From Marinobacter oulmenensis (lineage in GTDB: Bacteria; Pseudomonadota; Gammaproteobacteria; Pseudomonadales; Oleiphilaceae): 64,000 bases of DNA. Positions 35,357 through 44,610 of this stretch are shown in pieces (the stretch's first letter is position 1; each line of letters starts with the position of its first letter). The DNA is taken from positions 124,001 to 188,000 of the forward strand of contig NZ_JACHFE010000001.1 in assembly GCF_014201735.1 (NCBI RefSeq), read 5' to 3'. The notes below the pieces were generated by a model. It worked only from the letters and a program-made list of their open reading frames with translations, ran no database searches and had not been told where the DNA came from. Position numbers and translations under genes: made by a program.

Positions 35357-36623
35357 TCAAAACTCACAGGCGGAGCTTGTCCGCCAGTCGCTCAAGCGTC
35401 GCTACCGTAAGGAGCGACGTTTCCGTGCCTACGGCATTGCCGCAATTGCGGTTGCCCTGGCGGCTCTGGTGATTCTCTTTACCGACATCATCGGCAAGGG
35501 CCACACGGCTTTCATCAAGACGACCATCACCATGGACGTGGCCATCGATGGCGAGATGATGTACCTGGATGATCCAACCGATGAGCGCCAGATGAAAATG
35601 GCGGATTTTGTCGAGCCGCTGATCCAGGCGCTGATCAGGGAAATCCCCGGCGCGGACCAGAATGACAAGGCCGCCGTGCGAGACCTGATCAACCCGTATG
35701 CCTCCAACCAGCTGCGGGATGCGCTCAAGGAGAACCCGGATCTGTTGGGCACGACCCAGACCATGACCTTCCTGTCGCACACCAATGTGGATGTGTACGT
35801 CAAGCATGCCAATGATCCGAACTACTCCATCAAGCTCACCGAGGAAGAGCGCGCCTGGGTGGATACCCTGGTGGAAAAAGGTGTGGTAGAGACCTCCTTC
35901 AACGACGTGTTCTTCAGCCGGGGCGACTCCCGGGACCCGTCACGGGCCGGTATTCTGGGGGCGATTGTCGGTTCCCTGCTGACCATGGTGGTCACCCTGG
36001 CGCTGTCGTTCCCGATTGGCGTGGCCGCAGCGATCTACCTGGAGGAGTTCGCCCCCCAGAACAGGCTGACGGACTTCATTGAGGTCAATATCAACAATCT
36101 GGCCGCGGTGCCGTCGATCATCTTCGGTCTGCTGGGCCTGGCGGTATTCATCAACCTGTTCGGCATGCCCCGGTCGGTGCCGGTGGTGGGTGGCCTGGTG
36201 CTGACCCTGATGACCCTGCCTACGATCATTATTTCCAGCCGTGCGGCCATCAAGAGTGTGCCGCCGTCCATCCGGGAAGCGGCGGAGGGCATTGGTGCCT
36301 CCAAGATGCAGGTGGTGCTGCATCATGTGCTGCCGCTGGCGATGCCCGGCATGCTGACCGGCTCCATCATCGGTATGGCCCAGGCCCTGGGTGAAACCGC
36401 ACCGCTGCTGCTGATTGGCATGGTGGCGTTTATTGTCGATGTGCCGGGCGGATTCTTCGATTCGGCCACGGTACTGCCGGTGCAGGTCTTCCTGTGGGCG
36501 GGCAGCCCGGAACTGGCTTTTATAGAACGGGCGTCCGCGGCGATCATGGTCCTGCTGACTTTCCTGATCAGTATGAACGCACTGGCCATTGTGCTGCGCA
36601 AGCGTCTTGAGCGCCGGTGGTAA
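35349..36623 (+). CDS. pstA: Phosphate ABC transporter permease PstA
   Basis: A 424-residue permease, about 130 residues longer than E. coli PstA. After the first helix ([20 protein letters not shown], residues 28-50) comes a large soluble insertion of about 150 residues, then the standard permease domain ([40 protein letters not shown]). The EAA loop is [20 protein letters not shown]. The ATG overlaps the pstC stop; pstB begins 11 bp after the pstA stop. It acts with PstC as the transmembrane pore. Confidence 0.93.
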   Translation: MTDQNSQAELVRQSLKRRYRKERRFRAYGIAAIAVALAALVILFTDIIGKGHTAFIKTTITMDVAIDGEMMYLDDPTDERQMKMADFVEPLIQALIREIPGADQNDKAAVRDLINPYASNQLRDALKENPDLLGTTQTMTFLSHTNVDVYVKHANDPNYSIKLTEEERAWVDTLVEKGVVETSFNDVFFSRGDSRDPSRAGILGAIVGSLLTMVVTLALSFPIGVAAAIYLEEFAPQNRLTDFIEVNINNLAAVPSIIFGLLGLAVFINLFGMPRSVPVVGGLVLTLMTLPTIIISSRAAIKSVPPSIREAAEGIGASKMQVVLHHVLPLAMPGMLTGSIIGMAQALGETAPLLLIGMVAFIVDVPGGFFDSATVLPVQVFLWAGSPELAFIERASAAIMVLLTFLISMNALAIVLRKRLERRW

Positions 36624-36634
36624 GGAGATTTTCA

Positions 36635-37522
36635 ATGAACACGATGAATACAACGGTGACCAGCGAAACCGATATGCCTGAAGAAAAGACGATTCCGGTG
36701 GCAGACGAGCAGCCGGCAGAGGCTAAAATTGAAGAAGGGACCACCGTCGGGCATCCGTTCTCCGACGATCCCAAGTTCAAGCTCCGCAACGTGGAGGTGT
36801 TCTATGGCGAGGACCGCGCCATCAAGAACATCAGCCTGGACATCGGCCGCAACGAGGTCATCGCCTTTATCGGGCCGTCTGGCTGTGGCAAGTCCACCTT
36901 CCTGCGGTGTCTGAACCGGATGAACGACAGCATCGACATCTGTCGGGTCAAGGGCGGCCTGGAGCTGGATGACGAGGATATCTACGATTCCCGCCGCGAC
37001 GTGGTGGAGCTTCGTGCCCGGGTGGGCATGGTGTTCCAGAAGCCGAACCCGTTCCCCAAGTCCATTTACGACAACGTGGCCTACGGGCCCCGCATCCATG
37101 GCCTGGCGAACCGAAAGTCGGATCTGGATGACATTGTTGAGAACAGCCTGCGCAAGGCCGGTCTCTGGGAAGAGGTAAAGGATCGCCTGGACGCTACGGC
37201 AACCGGCATGTCCGGTGGCCAGCAGCAGCGTCTGTGTATCGCCCGGGCCATCGCCGTCAGCCCTGAAGTGGTGCTGATGGACGAGCCCTGTTCCGCGCTG
37301 GATCCGATTGCCACGGCCCGGGTGGAGGAACTGATCGCCGAGCTGTCCGAGAGCTACACGATCGTGATCGTGACCCACTCCATGCAGCAGGCGGCCCGGG
37401 TATCCAACCGTACCGCCTACTTCCACCTCGGGCATCTGGTGGAAGTGAATGAGACCAGCAAGGTGTTCACCTCACCGGAGCACCCGCTGACCGAATCCTA
37501 CATCACCGGCCGCTTCGGTTAA
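36635..37522 (+). CDS. pstB: Phosphate ABC transporter ATP-binding protein PstB
   Basis: A 295-residue ATPase. Walker [10 protein letters not shown] lies near residues 80-88, the Q-loop at [13 protein letters not shown], the signature at [16 protein letters not shown], Walker B at [13 protein letters not shown] and the H-loop at [11 protein letters not shown]. The N-terminus has a ~35-residue acidic extension before the conserved [18 protein letters not shown] stands 7 bp before the ATG. It drives phosphate import and, with PhoU, signals phosphate sufficiency to PhoR. Confidence 0.97.
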   Translation: MNTMNTTVTSETDMPEEKTIPVADEQPAEAKIEEGTTVGHPFSDDPKFKLRNVEVFYGEDRAIKNISLDIGRNEVIAFIGPSGCGKSTFLRCLNRMNDSIDICRVKGGLELDDEDIYDSRRDVVELRARVGMVFQKPNPFPKSIYDNVAYGPRIHGLANRKSDLDDIVENSLRKAGLWEEVKDRLDATATGMSGGQQQRLCIARAIAVSPEVVLMDEPCSALDPIATARVEELIAELSESYTIVIVTHSMQQAARVSNRTAYFHLGHLVEVNETSKVFTSPEHPLTESYITGRFG

Positions 37523-37555
37523 GCGGCCGGGGTGCACGCAGTGGAGACTAACAGG

Positions 37556-38278
37556 ATGGATGACAAGAAAGACGAAGTGTACGGGGATCACATCTCCCAC
37601 AAGTTCAATGACGAACTGATGGAACTGAAAGCCGAGTTCCTGACCATGGGCGGCATGGTGGAATCCCAGGTGGAAAACGCCATTCAGGCGCTGGTTGATG
37701 GCGATGGCCATCTGGCCGAGCAGATCCGCCTGAACGACAAGAAAGTGGACAGGCTGGAAGTCAGCCTGGACGAGGAAGCCACCCTGATCATCGCCCGGCG
37801 CCAGCCAACGGCCCGCGATCTGCGCCTGGTGATTTCGGTCATCAAGATGGTGGCGGACCTGGAACGTATCGGCGACGAGGCCAAGAAGATTGCGAAAGTG
37901 GCGATGACCCTGGCGGAAGAGGGCCATGCGCCCCGCGGCTATGTGGAAGTGCGCCATATTGGCGTGCATGTCCAGACCATGCTGCATGATGCCCTGGACG
38001 CCTTTGCCCGTCTGGATTCCACCCAGGCGCTGCGGATCATGAAAGAAGACAAACGGGTGGACGAGGAGTACCAGGCCGCGGCCCGTGCCCTGTTGACGTT
38101 CATGATGGAAGACACCCGCAATATCTCCCGGTGCATGTCGGTAATGTGGGTCCTGCGCGCCCTGGAGCGGGTGGGGGATCACGCCTGCAACATCGCCGAG
38201 AACGTGATCTTCATGGTGGAAGGGGAGGACGTGCGTCATACCTCTGTGGAGGAAGCCGAGCGCGTGGTGACCGGCTAG
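37556..38278 (+). CDS. phoU: Phosphate signalling protein PhoU
   Basis: A 240-residue, all-helical protein with two PhoU repeats. FNDELMELKAEFLTMGGMVESQ opens repeat one, and DLRLVISVIKMVADLERIGDEAKKI is its metal-cluster motif (E/DxxxD). The matching second motif is MSVMWVLRALERVGDHACNIAENV. It links the Pst transporter to the PhoR kinase and keeps the Pho regulon off when phosphate is plentiful. The open frame starts at GTG 37532, but ATG 37556 fits the family. A terminator follows. Confidence 0.96.
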   Translation: MDDKKDEVYGDHISHKFNDELMELKAEFLTMGGMVESQVENAIQALVDGDGHLAEQIRLNDKKVDRLEVSLDEEATLIIARRQPTARDLRLVISVIKMVADLERIGDEAKKIAKVAMTLAEEGHAPRGYVEVRHIGVHVQTMLHDALDAFARLDSTQALRIMKEDKRVDEEYQAAARALLTFMMEDTRNISRCMSVMWVLRALERVGDHACNIAENVIFMVEGEDVRHTSVEEAERVVTG

Positions 38279-38288
38279 CCTGGGACCC

Positions 38289-38327
38289 CGGGGCGGCGGC
38301 TGTCCGTCAGTCGCCCCCGTGTTTTTT
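38289..38327 (+). terminator. Terminator of the pst-phoU operon
   Basis: GGGGCG (38290-38295) pairs with CGCCCC (38312-38317), with an inner CTG-TCCGT-CAG, followed by TTTTTT at 38322-38327. It begins 11 bp after the phoU stop. Confidence 0.8.
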
Positions 38328-38379
38328 CCCGGTGCGGATTCGGCTATGATCCAGCCATTCCGTACACGATCGAGGGTTT

Positions 38380-39408
38380 ATGTTCCTTCTTGTCGCCTTT
38401 GCGATAATCTCTATTGGTTTTTCCTTTCTGTGCTCCATCCTGGAAGCCTCGCTTCTGTCCGTGACTCCCAGCTATATTGCATCCCTGCGGCAGGAGCGCC
38501 CGGCCCTGTTTGCCCGTCTTCGGCGCCTGAAAGACGAGATTGATGACCCGCTCTCGGCCATCCTGACCCTGAACACCATTGCCCATACCGCCGGGGCGAC
38601 CGGTGTCGGCGCCCAGGTCGCCGTGGTCTTCGGTGAGGCCTGGCTCGGGCTTGCCTCGGGACTGATGACCCTGGCGATTCTGGTGTTCTCCGAGATCATC
38701 CCGAAGACCATCGGCGCCAAGTACTGGCGTGCCATTGCGCCCTCCCTGCCCGCTATTCTGGGCACCCTGATGAAACTGCTACTGCCGTTTGTCTGGTTGT
38801 CCAAGCAGATCACCCAGCGTATTGCACAGAATGAGGATGACACGGATATTCGTGGCGAGATCAGTGCCCTGGCCGAAATCGGCCGGGATCAGCAGGCGCT
38901 GGATGAGGAGGAACGCCGGATGATCCAGAACGTCCTGCGCTTCCACGAAATCAAAGTCAGCCAGGTGATGACCCCGCGCACCGTGTGCAAGTACATCACG
39001 CCCCGGACCACCGTTGCCGAATTCCGCGAGAAAGTCTCCAGAGGCCCGTTTTCACGCTATCCGGTCATTGACGAGGAAGGCGAGGCCCAGGGTTACGTAC
39101 ACCGGGCGGACCTTCTGAATATGCAGGATGACAGCCAGTTGCAGGATCACCTGCGCCCGATCAAGCGGGTGAAGGGCGCAACCAATATCGAACTGGTGTT
39201 TTCGCAGATGCTGCAGGAGCGTCAGCACATAGCGGTGGTCTACGACGAGCTGGGAACCTGGCTGGGGGTGGTGACTCTGGAGGATATTCTGGAGACGCTG
39301 CTGGGAACCGAAATCATGGACGAAACGGACAATGTCTCCAACCTGCGCCGTTACGCCAGGCAGCGCTGGAGCCGTCGCCTGAGACGGACCCGGCGCCAGC
39401 CTGACTAG
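38380..39408 (+). CDS. CNNM/DUF21 membrane protein with CBS domains
   Basis: A 342-residue protein. Residues about 1-135 are the DUF21 transmembrane domain (N-terminal FAIISIGFSFLCSILEASLL, then SEIIPKTIGAKYW, the family signature). Residues about 190-310 are a CBS pair (VMTPRTVCKYITPRTTVAEF, IAVVYDELGTWLGVVTLEDILETLLG). There is no C-terminal CorC_HlyC transporter-associated domain, so it is a short member. Relatives handle magnesium or other cations. The ATG at 38380 follows GAGGGTTT. Confidence 0.88.
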   Translation: MFLLVAFAIISIGFSFLCSILEASLLSVTPSYIASLRQERPALFARLRRLKDEIDDPLSAILTLNTIAHTAGATGVGAQVAVVFGEAWLGLASGLMTLAILVFSEIIPKTIGAKYWRAIAPSLPAILGTLMKLLLPFVWLSKQITQRIAQNEDDTDIRGEISALAEIGRDQQALDEEERRMIQNVLRFHEIKVSQVMTPRTVCKYITPRTTVAEFREKVSRGPFSRYPVIDEEGEAQGYVHRADLLNMQDDSQLQDHLRPIKRVKGATNIELVFSQMLQERQHIAVVYDELGTWLGVVTLEDILETLLGTEIMDETDNVSNLRRYARQRWSRRLRRTRRQPD

Positions 39409-39420
39409 TGTCCCGTCTGG

Positions 39421-39786
39421 TCAGGCCTGCTTCATCCTGTCAGTGTACGGCGGCCAGCCCAGCGGTTTGCCGGCAAGCAGGTGCAGATGGATGTGAAAGA
39501 CCGTCTGCCCGGCATTTTCACCGCAGTTCATCACCACCCGGTAGCCATCCTCGGCAAAGCCCATGTCACTGGCCAGTTTGGCGGCCACCCAGTGCAGGTG
39601 GCCCACCAGTTCCCGGTCACCCTCGGTAATATCGTTGATGGTGGCGATGGGTTTCTTGGGAATGATCAGCAGGTGCACAGGCGCCTGCGGATTGATGTCC
39701 CGGAAGGCCAGGCTGAGGTCGTCCTCGTGCACGATGTCTGCCGGTATTTCCCGGTTGATGATCTTGGTAAAAATGGTTTCGGACAT
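39421..39786 (-). CDS. hinT: HIT-family purine nucleoside phosphoramidase HinT
   Basis: A 121-residue histidine-triad protein. The catalytic motif is [16 protein letters not shown] near residue 100, and the N-terminal [21 protein letters not shown] is the family opening. It hydrolyses AMP-lysine and other purine phosphoramidates. AGGAG precedes the ATG at 39786; the frame to 39810 has no support. It follows ubiF on the same strand by 39 bp. Confidence 0.94.
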   Translation of the reverse strand: MSETIFTKIINREIPADIVHEDDLSLAFRDINPQAPVHLLIIPKKPIATINDITEGDRELVGHLHWVAAKLASDMGFAEDGYRVVMNCGENAGQTVFHIHLHLLAGKPLGWPPYTDRMKQA

Positions 39787-39825
39787 GGTCACTCCTGATG
39801 GTGTTGTCATTCTGCCTGGTGCCGC

Positions 39826-41112
39826 TCAGGACTGGCCGGCACCGGATAGCGGAAACCCAGGGCCGGTCAGCGGCATGGGCTCGAGCCCCATGGCGTAACG
39901 GGCCACGCGGTTACGGGCAAAGGGCATGGCCCGGGCGGCACCCAGGCCGGCCTTGCGGGCCAGGTGTACCGGCGGAACCCGGTTGCTGAACAGATAATAG
40001 AACAGATCCATGGTCAGCATCATGCGCCGGTTGGCCGGTTTGCGCTCGGACTGGTAGCGGTGCAGCCGTTGCGGGTCGGCCAGATCCGTTCCCTGCCTGC
40101 TGGCCTCGGCCAGCAGGGCTTGCAGGCACCGGGCGTCCTGAAACCCCAGGTTGACACCCTGGCCAGCCAGCGGGTTGATGGTGTGGGCCGAGTCCCCGGC
40201 CAGCACCACACGCCCCTGGAAATACTCGGTGGCATGCTGGCGGGCAATGGCAAAGCTGGCCCTGGCGTCGATATGGGTCAGTGGTGGCAACTGAGCCGGA
40301 AAGGCCTGCTGGATCTCGGCCATCAGTTGGGCATCGTCCATCGCCATCAAACGCTCATGGCAGGCCTGGCTGTCGTACCACACCAGTGACGCCCAGCTCT
40401 CGCCCGGATAGTCCGGGCCAGCGCTGTGAAGGGGCAGGAACGCCCTCGGGCCGGTGGGCTGGAAGCCCTGCCAGGTGATGTCCTCGGGCGCGCCCCGGTA
40501 ACGGACCGAGATCACCATGGCCTGCTGGCCGTACTCGTCCCGGCTGACGCCAATCCCGGCCAGGTGGCGGATCTGCGAACGGGCGCCGTCGGCCCCCACC
40601 ACCAGTTGCGCGCTCAGGGTCTGATGATCGTCCAGTGTCAGTGTTGCCTGTTTCCCGTCCTGTTCCAGGGCGGAAATACCGCTTCCGGTGAACAGGGTGA
40701 CGTCTGGTTCCTGTCCGGCGGTCTGCCAGAGGGCGTTCTGGGTCACGCTGTTTTCGACGATATGTCCGAGGTGGGAAGCGCCCATGTCGGCGGCATCAAA
40801 TTCAACGCAGGTCAGGTTCTGGGGCACCAGCCGGTTCAGTACCGAAGGTGTGTCATCCCACACGCCCAGTCTGCGGTAGGGGGTGGCCCGCATGGCCAGA
40901 ATATGTTGCCAGGCGCCCAACCCGGTCAGGTAGTCCTCGCTACCGGCACTGAGGGCGGACACCCGGATGTCGGGATGGCTGTTTTCACTGAAGGCTTCCG
41001 GGGCGGTCCTTTCCACCAGGGCAACACGGTGGCCCTGCTGGCCCAGGCCGGTCGCCAGCGCGGCGCCGACCATACCGGCGCCCACGATAATAATGTCAAA
41101 TGCTTGAGTCAT
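39826..41112 (-). CDS. ubiF: FAD-dependent ubiquinone hydroxylase UbiF-type
   Basis: A 428-residue flavoprotein monooxygenase of the UbiH/UbiF/COQ6 family. FAD motifs are IIIVGAGMVGAALA at the N-terminus, VVGADGARSQIRHLAGI (DG motif) and VVLAGDSAHTINPLAGQGVN (GD motif). Several stretches match E. coli UbiF closely as I recall it: HPDIRVSALSAGS, AMRATPYRRL, TGPRAFLPL and ESWASLVWYDS. This favours the C6 hydroxylase (2-octaprenyl-3-methyl-6-methoxy step or equivalent) over UbiH or UbiI. AGGAACC precedes the ATG. It is part of a minus-strand run with hinT. Confidence 0.88.
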   Translation of the reverse strand: MTQAFDIIIVGAGMVGAALATGLGQQGHRVALVERTAPEAFSENSHPDIRVSALSAGSEDYLTGLGAWQHILAMRATPYRRLGVWDDTPSVLNRLVPQNLTCVEFDAADMGASHLGHIVENSVTQNALWQTAGQEPDVTLFTGSGISALEQDGKQATLTLDDHQTLSAQLVVGADGARSQIRHLAGIGVSRDEYGQQAMVISVRYRGAPEDITWQGFQPTGPRAFLPLHSAGPDYPGESWASLVWYDSQACHERLMAMDDAQLMAEIQQAFPAQLPPLTHIDARASFAIARQHATEYFQGRVVLAGDSAHTINPLAGQGVNLGFQDARCLQALLAEASRQGTDLADPQRLHRYQSERKPANRRMMLTMDLFYYLFSNRVPPVHLARKAGLGAARAMPFARNRVARYAMGLEPMPLTGPGFPLSGAGQS

Positions 41113-41194
41113 AGCCGGTTCCTGTCTGTTGGCATCAGTTTACGCGATGCACTCAGGCAGACAAGCGATCCGGATCAAACGCTCTGTGATTCTG

Positions 41195-41749
41195 TCAGCC
41201 CACCGCGCCTGACAACTCGCTGGTCTTGCGCTGGGGCGCCCGCCGACGGTTCCCGGCCAGCCAGGCCGGTTTGCGGGCACCGGGCCGGACAAAGCCCTGC
41301 CGGATCACCATCGGGTTCGCCAGGTTCAGGAAATCGTCGGTTTTCATGTGAATGGATTCGGTGTGGGTGCCGGCGGCGAACGCCAGTTCCGGTTGCTCGG
41401 TCAGCACCTCGGCGCAGTAGAGGGGCATGCCGAAGAGGTGCCCGAAGGGCGGCATGGCGCCAACTTCACAGTCCGGGAAGCGATCCTGAAAGGTCTGCTC
41501 GTCGGCCAGATCGACAAAGTCCGTATCCAGGCTCCGCGACAGTCGCTGCCAGTGAATGCGCCAGGTGGCGGGCATCACCAGCATTGCCATCTTGCCGTCG
41601 AGCTCCAGAATGACGGTCTTGACCACGCGGTCTCCGGCTATCCGGACGTGATGGGCCAGTTGCTGGGCGTTGAAAGCGGGTGGATGGGCAAGGCACATGT
41701 AATCGATGCCCGCCCCGTCGAGAAAGGTTTTCAGCTGTCCTGCCGGCAT
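41195..41749 (-). CDS. YbaK/EbsC-type aminoacyl-tRNA deacylase domain protein
   Basis: A 184-residue protein of the INS/YbaK superfamily: LVMPATWRIHWQRLSRSL, VGAMPPFGHLFGMPLYCAEVL (the family GxxPPFG region), and ESIHMKTDDFLNLANP with the conserved Lys context. Enzymes of this fold remove mischarged amino acids from tRNA. It is a free-standing domain, so it acts in trans; substrate unknown. The C-terminal ~25 residues are basic and unusual. ATG 41749 is used; a GTG two codons upstream is possible. Confidence 0.85.
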   Translation of the reverse strand: MPAGQLKTFLDGAGIDYMCLAHPPAFNAQQLAHHVRIAGDRVVKTVILELDGKMAMLVMPATWRIHWQRLSRSLDTDFVDLADEQTFQDRFPDCEVGAMPPFGHLFGMPLYCAEVLTEQPELAFAAGTHTESIHMKTDDFLNLANPMVIRQGFVRPGARKPAWLAGNRRRAPQRKTSELSGAVG

Positions 41750-41889
41750 GGTCACAACCCCCTGACAACCTGAACAGTGTTGTGTTCACGCCACCTGCAG
41801 CAGGGCAGGCAGCGACGGCTGGCGGGGCCAGGGCGACCCCGCCGTCACTGTCAGCTTAGTCCAGGATTGACCATTTGCGAATGGCCGGC

Positions 41890-42723
41890 TCAGTCCGCCT
41901 TGTACATGTGTACATCCCGCTGCGGGAAGGGGATGGAGATGCCTTCGGCATCAAAGGCTTTCTTCACTTTTTCCTGCATTTCCCAGTAATACGGCCAGAG
42001 CTCGTCTGTCGGTACCCAGACCCGGAACATCAGGTCCACGGAGCTGTCGCCCAGACCGGCGACGCAGATCCTCGGTGCCGGATCGCTCAGGGAACGTTCG
42101 TCCTCTTCCATCAGCCGTTTCAGGATGGCCTTGGCCTTGTCGATATCGTCCCCGTAGCCGATGCCAAAGGTCATATCGCAGCGACGCTTGTCGTAAATGC
42201 TGACATTCACCAGGGTGGCGTTGGACAGGCTGCCATTCGGGATCACGATACGGCGGTTATCGAAGGTGTTAACGATGGTATACAGGATGCTGATTTCGTC
42301 GACGGCACCGAGATAGCCCTGGGCTTCAATCGTGTCACCCACCTTGAACGGCTTGAACAGCAGGATCAGGACGCCACCGGCAAAGTTGGCCAGGCTGCCC
42401 TGCAGGGCCAGGCCCACCGCCAAGCCGGCAGCACCGATAATGGCCACGAAGGAGGTGGTGGCAATGCCCACCATGGACGCCACGGAGATGAGCAGGAGGA
42501 TCTTGAGTATGGCACTGATCAGACCGCACAGGAATTTGTTCAGCGTGGGGTCTTTCTTGCCGAGCCGGGAATCGAGCACTGACACAAACCGTTTGATCAG
42601 CCAGAGGCCGATGATCAGTGTGATAATGGCCAGCACCACTTTGGGGGCGTAAAGCAGCACCAGGGACATGGCCTGGTCCATCCACTGGGATGCCTGACCG
42701 TTGGCACCGAAAAGGTCTTCCAT
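41890..42723 (-). CDS. mscS: Small-conductance mechanosensitive channel MscS
   Basis: A 277-residue channel close to the 286 of E. coli MscS. Three N-terminal hydrophobic segments end in pore helix TM3, AAGLAVGLALQGSLANFAGG, with its Gly/Ala packing pattern. The beta domain has LLFKPFKVGDTIEAQGYLGAV and the C-terminal domain finishes with ISIPFPQRDVHMY, the usual motif. It opens under membrane tension in hypo-osmotic shock. AAGGAG precedes the ATG. It is downstream of mnmH on the same strand (132-bp gap). Confidence 0.95.
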   Translation of the reverse strand: MEDLFGANGQASQWMDQAMSLVLLYAPKVVLAIITLIIGLWLIKRFVSVLDSRLGKKDPTLNKFLCGLISAILKILLLISVASMVGIATTSFVAIIGAAGLAVGLALQGSLANFAGGVLILLFKPFKVGDTIEAQGYLGAVDEISILYTIVNTFDNRRIVIPNGSLSNATLVNVSIYDKRRCDMTFGIGYGDDIDKAKAILKRLMEEDERSLSDPAPRICVAGLGDSSVDLMFRVWVPTDELWPYYWEMQEKVKKAFDAEGISIPFPQRDVHMYKAD

Positions 42724-42855
42724 AGGAGAACTCCTTGCTATTGGGGGTCGTTGAAATCGGCCCGGATACCGTCAGGTCGTGCGGGTCTGCATCGAATCAA
42801 TATATAGCAGACCTGGGTGTTCCGGGTATGAAAGCGTTTGGCTCTGGGATACGTT

Positions 42856-43959
42856 TCAGGAACCGTGATGGATTCGGGTGTATTCGATGATGGTTTGCGG
42901 GTTGCCGCGGACCAGAATCCGCCCCTGTTTCTGACTCAACTGATAATCGTACATGGGATCATAATAGTCCGTGAGCAGGGACTCGATCCACGCGTCGTGG
43001 CCGGAGACCGAACCCGAGCTTTCCTGCTGGTCCAGCGCCTGCTCCATCCACTGGCGCAACTGCCGGTGGCGTTCACCGCCCAGGCGTTTGCGGATACGGT
43101 CGATGGCGCTCAACAGATAGTCCCGGAAGTTGAGCCAGCCCGCATCCTGGCCGTCCCGGGCCACGTAATCGGCCAGCATGCGCTCCACATAGTCTTCGCG
43201 GATGATAGCGACCCTTTCGGCCATGGGGCGCTCGAGAATCAGCAGCGGCGCCCGGGCCATTTTCTCCCTGAGGTCTAGGGGCAGGGCGCAGCGGCCAATC
43301 AGGCGGCTTTCATCTTCCAGGTACAGGGGGCCGCCGACATGGTGGTGCGCTTTGAGCATGGCGATGGCCAGTCGGTTCTCAAAATCGATCTGGGCCGGCT
43401 GAGGTGTGACCTGGCGGCCGAAACTGGAGCCCCGGTGGTTGGCGGCGCCTTCCAGGTCCACCGGGTTGGGCAGATCCATCAGCACGCGGGTCTTGCCAGT
43501 GCCGGTCCGGCCACTGAGGATGCGGAACTCATCATCGGCCACCCGCTGTTCCAGACTGTCGATCAGGAAGCGGCGCAGTGCCTTGTAGCCGCCCTGGACC
43601 AGCGGATAGTCAATGCCGGCGTCCCGGATCCACTGCTGGGTCAGCCTGGACCTGAGCCCACCCCGGAAACAGAACAGGTAGCCCTGGGGGTGCCGGGTGG
43701 CGAAGCGCTTCCAGGCTTCAATACGCTGGGCTTTGATGTCGCCGGAAACCAGTTGATGGCCAAGCTCGATGGCTTTTTCCTGGCCGTGCTCCTTGTAACA
43801 GATGCCCACGCGATGGCGCTCGTCGTCGTTCATCAGGGGCGCATTTTCGGCGCTCGGGAAACTGCCGCGGGCAAATTCCACCGGGGCCCGGACATCCATC
43901 AGCGGGGTGTCGTTCAGGAACAGGTCCAGATAGTTGCGGGTGTCAGGTCTGCTTGCCAT
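42856..43959 (-). CDS. mnmH: tRNA 2-selenouridine synthase MnmH (SelU)
   Basis: A 367-residue enzyme that converts 2-thiouridine to 2-selenouridine (via geranyl-thiouridine) at the tRNA wobble position. An N-terminal rhodanese domain carries the catalytic C97 in YLFCFRGGLRSRL. A P-loop domain follows with SGRTGTGKTRVL near residue 150. Conserved VRAPVEFARGSFPSAENAPL is near the start. The ATG at 43959 matches the family; the open frame extends to 44163 without support. No selD is in the window, so the selenium donor must be encoded elsewhere if the reaction runs. Confidence 0.94.
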   Translation of the reverse strand: MASRPDTRNYLDLFLNDTPLMDVRAPVEFARGSFPSAENAPLMNDDERHRVGICYKEHGQEKAIELGHQLVSGDIKAQRIEAWKRFATRHPQGYLFCFRGGLRSRLTQQWIRDAGIDYPLVQGGYKALRRFLIDSLEQRVADDEFRILSGRTGTGKTRVLMDLPNPVDLEGAANHRGSSFGRQVTPQPAQIDFENRLAIAMLKAHHHVGGPLYLEDESRLIGRCALPLDLREKMARAPLLILERPMAERVAIIREDYVERMLADYVARDGQDAGWLNFRDYLLSAIDRIRKRLGGERHRQLRQWMEQALDQQESSGSVSGHDAWIESLLTDYYDPMYDYQLSQKQGRILVRGNPQTIIEYTRIHHGS

Positions 43960-44056
43960 GGTTGCGGGTCGCTGTTGTTCTGGTCCGGCGGAGTATAACG
44001 GACTGCCGGCAGCACAGCATCCCGGGGGACGGGCCGGAAACCGGAGTAAGGGGCAT

Positions 44057-44289
44057 AAAAAAACGGCCCGCTGTTTCCAGCGGGCCGTTGTCAGAACAGG
44101 TGGCGCTTCCGTGCGCGGCGGCAACAACCGTGTTGTCGGTTCCCTGAAGCCACTCCCTGGCACCGGCTTCCGAGCCGGCCATCGATCCGATTATTGATCC
44201 CTAAAGCGAGGCATCCATGCGTCCCTGCCTCTCTCTGCGATCCATACAGAGGAGCGTCCTTCTGCCGTCCTTTCCCTGTCATCCCTGAC
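44057..44289 (-). ncRNA. CsrB/RsmZ-type regulatory RNA that sequesters CsrA/RsmA
   Basis: A minus-strand transcript of about 233 nt with no coding frame. It contains 14 GGA motifs, including repeated AGGGA. Several sit exactly in hairpin loops: GTCA-GGGA-TGAC, CTCTG-TATGGATCG-CAGAG, CCGGCT-CGGA-AGCCGG and GCGC-ACGGAA-GCGC. It ends in a 12-bp terminator stem (44062-44089, loop GAAA on this strand) followed by seven T (44057-44063). A TATAGT -10 lies at 44296-44301 without a good -35. A perfect GacA-type site lies about 178 bp upstream (44458-44475). These features together define the Rsm/Csr sRNA class, which titrates the CsrA/RsmA translational regulator. The exact 5' end is inferred. Confidence 0.88.
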
Positions 44290-44295
44290 GACTTC

Positions 44296-44301
44296 ACTAT
44301 A
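44296..44301 (-). promoter_or_regulatory. -10 box of the Rsm/Csr-type sRNA
   Basis: TATAGT on the minus strand, about 7 nt before the inferred G start at 44289. The position 17 bp further upstream reads AAAATC, a poor -35, as expected for an activator-dependent promoter. Confidence 0.6.
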
Positions 44302-44457
44302 GCAAGGGAATTGTTACCGATTTTTAAAGGGGAAGAGGCACTTTGAGGAAGCGTTTGACGGAATTTTATAATATTCATAAAAACCAACGAGTTAACGATT
44401 TTCTGTGCGACCAGTGACGGTAAGAGCACGTGAGAAAACAGCAAGTTCCGACAGCAA

Positions 44458-44475
44458 TGTAAGCGATTTCTTACA
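44458..44475 (-). promoter_or_regulatory. GacA-type upstream activating sequence
   Basis: TGTAAG-CGATTT-CTTACA, a perfect match to the TGTAAG-N6-CTTACA palindrome bound by phosphorylated GacA (UvrY) upstream of rsm sRNA genes. Its centre is about 178 bp upstream of the sRNA start and about 145 bp upstream of cysZ on the other strand. Confidence 0.9.
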
Positions 44476-44610
44476 TCGCGTCGGGTGTATCTCTTACGTG
44501 CAGGCCGAAAGGGCTCGGGGAAAACCGAAAGGCCGTGCGGGCTGTGGCCGCCGGTTCGACATGGTATGCTTGGCGGCCCGTTTTGGTCGTGGCGCGGAGG
44601 GTCACCAGCG

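Noticed and set aside
44484..44500. Second GacA half-site (CTTACG) close to the perfect palindrome
   Set aside because: Only one half is present and the spacing to a partner is wrong; kept as background.
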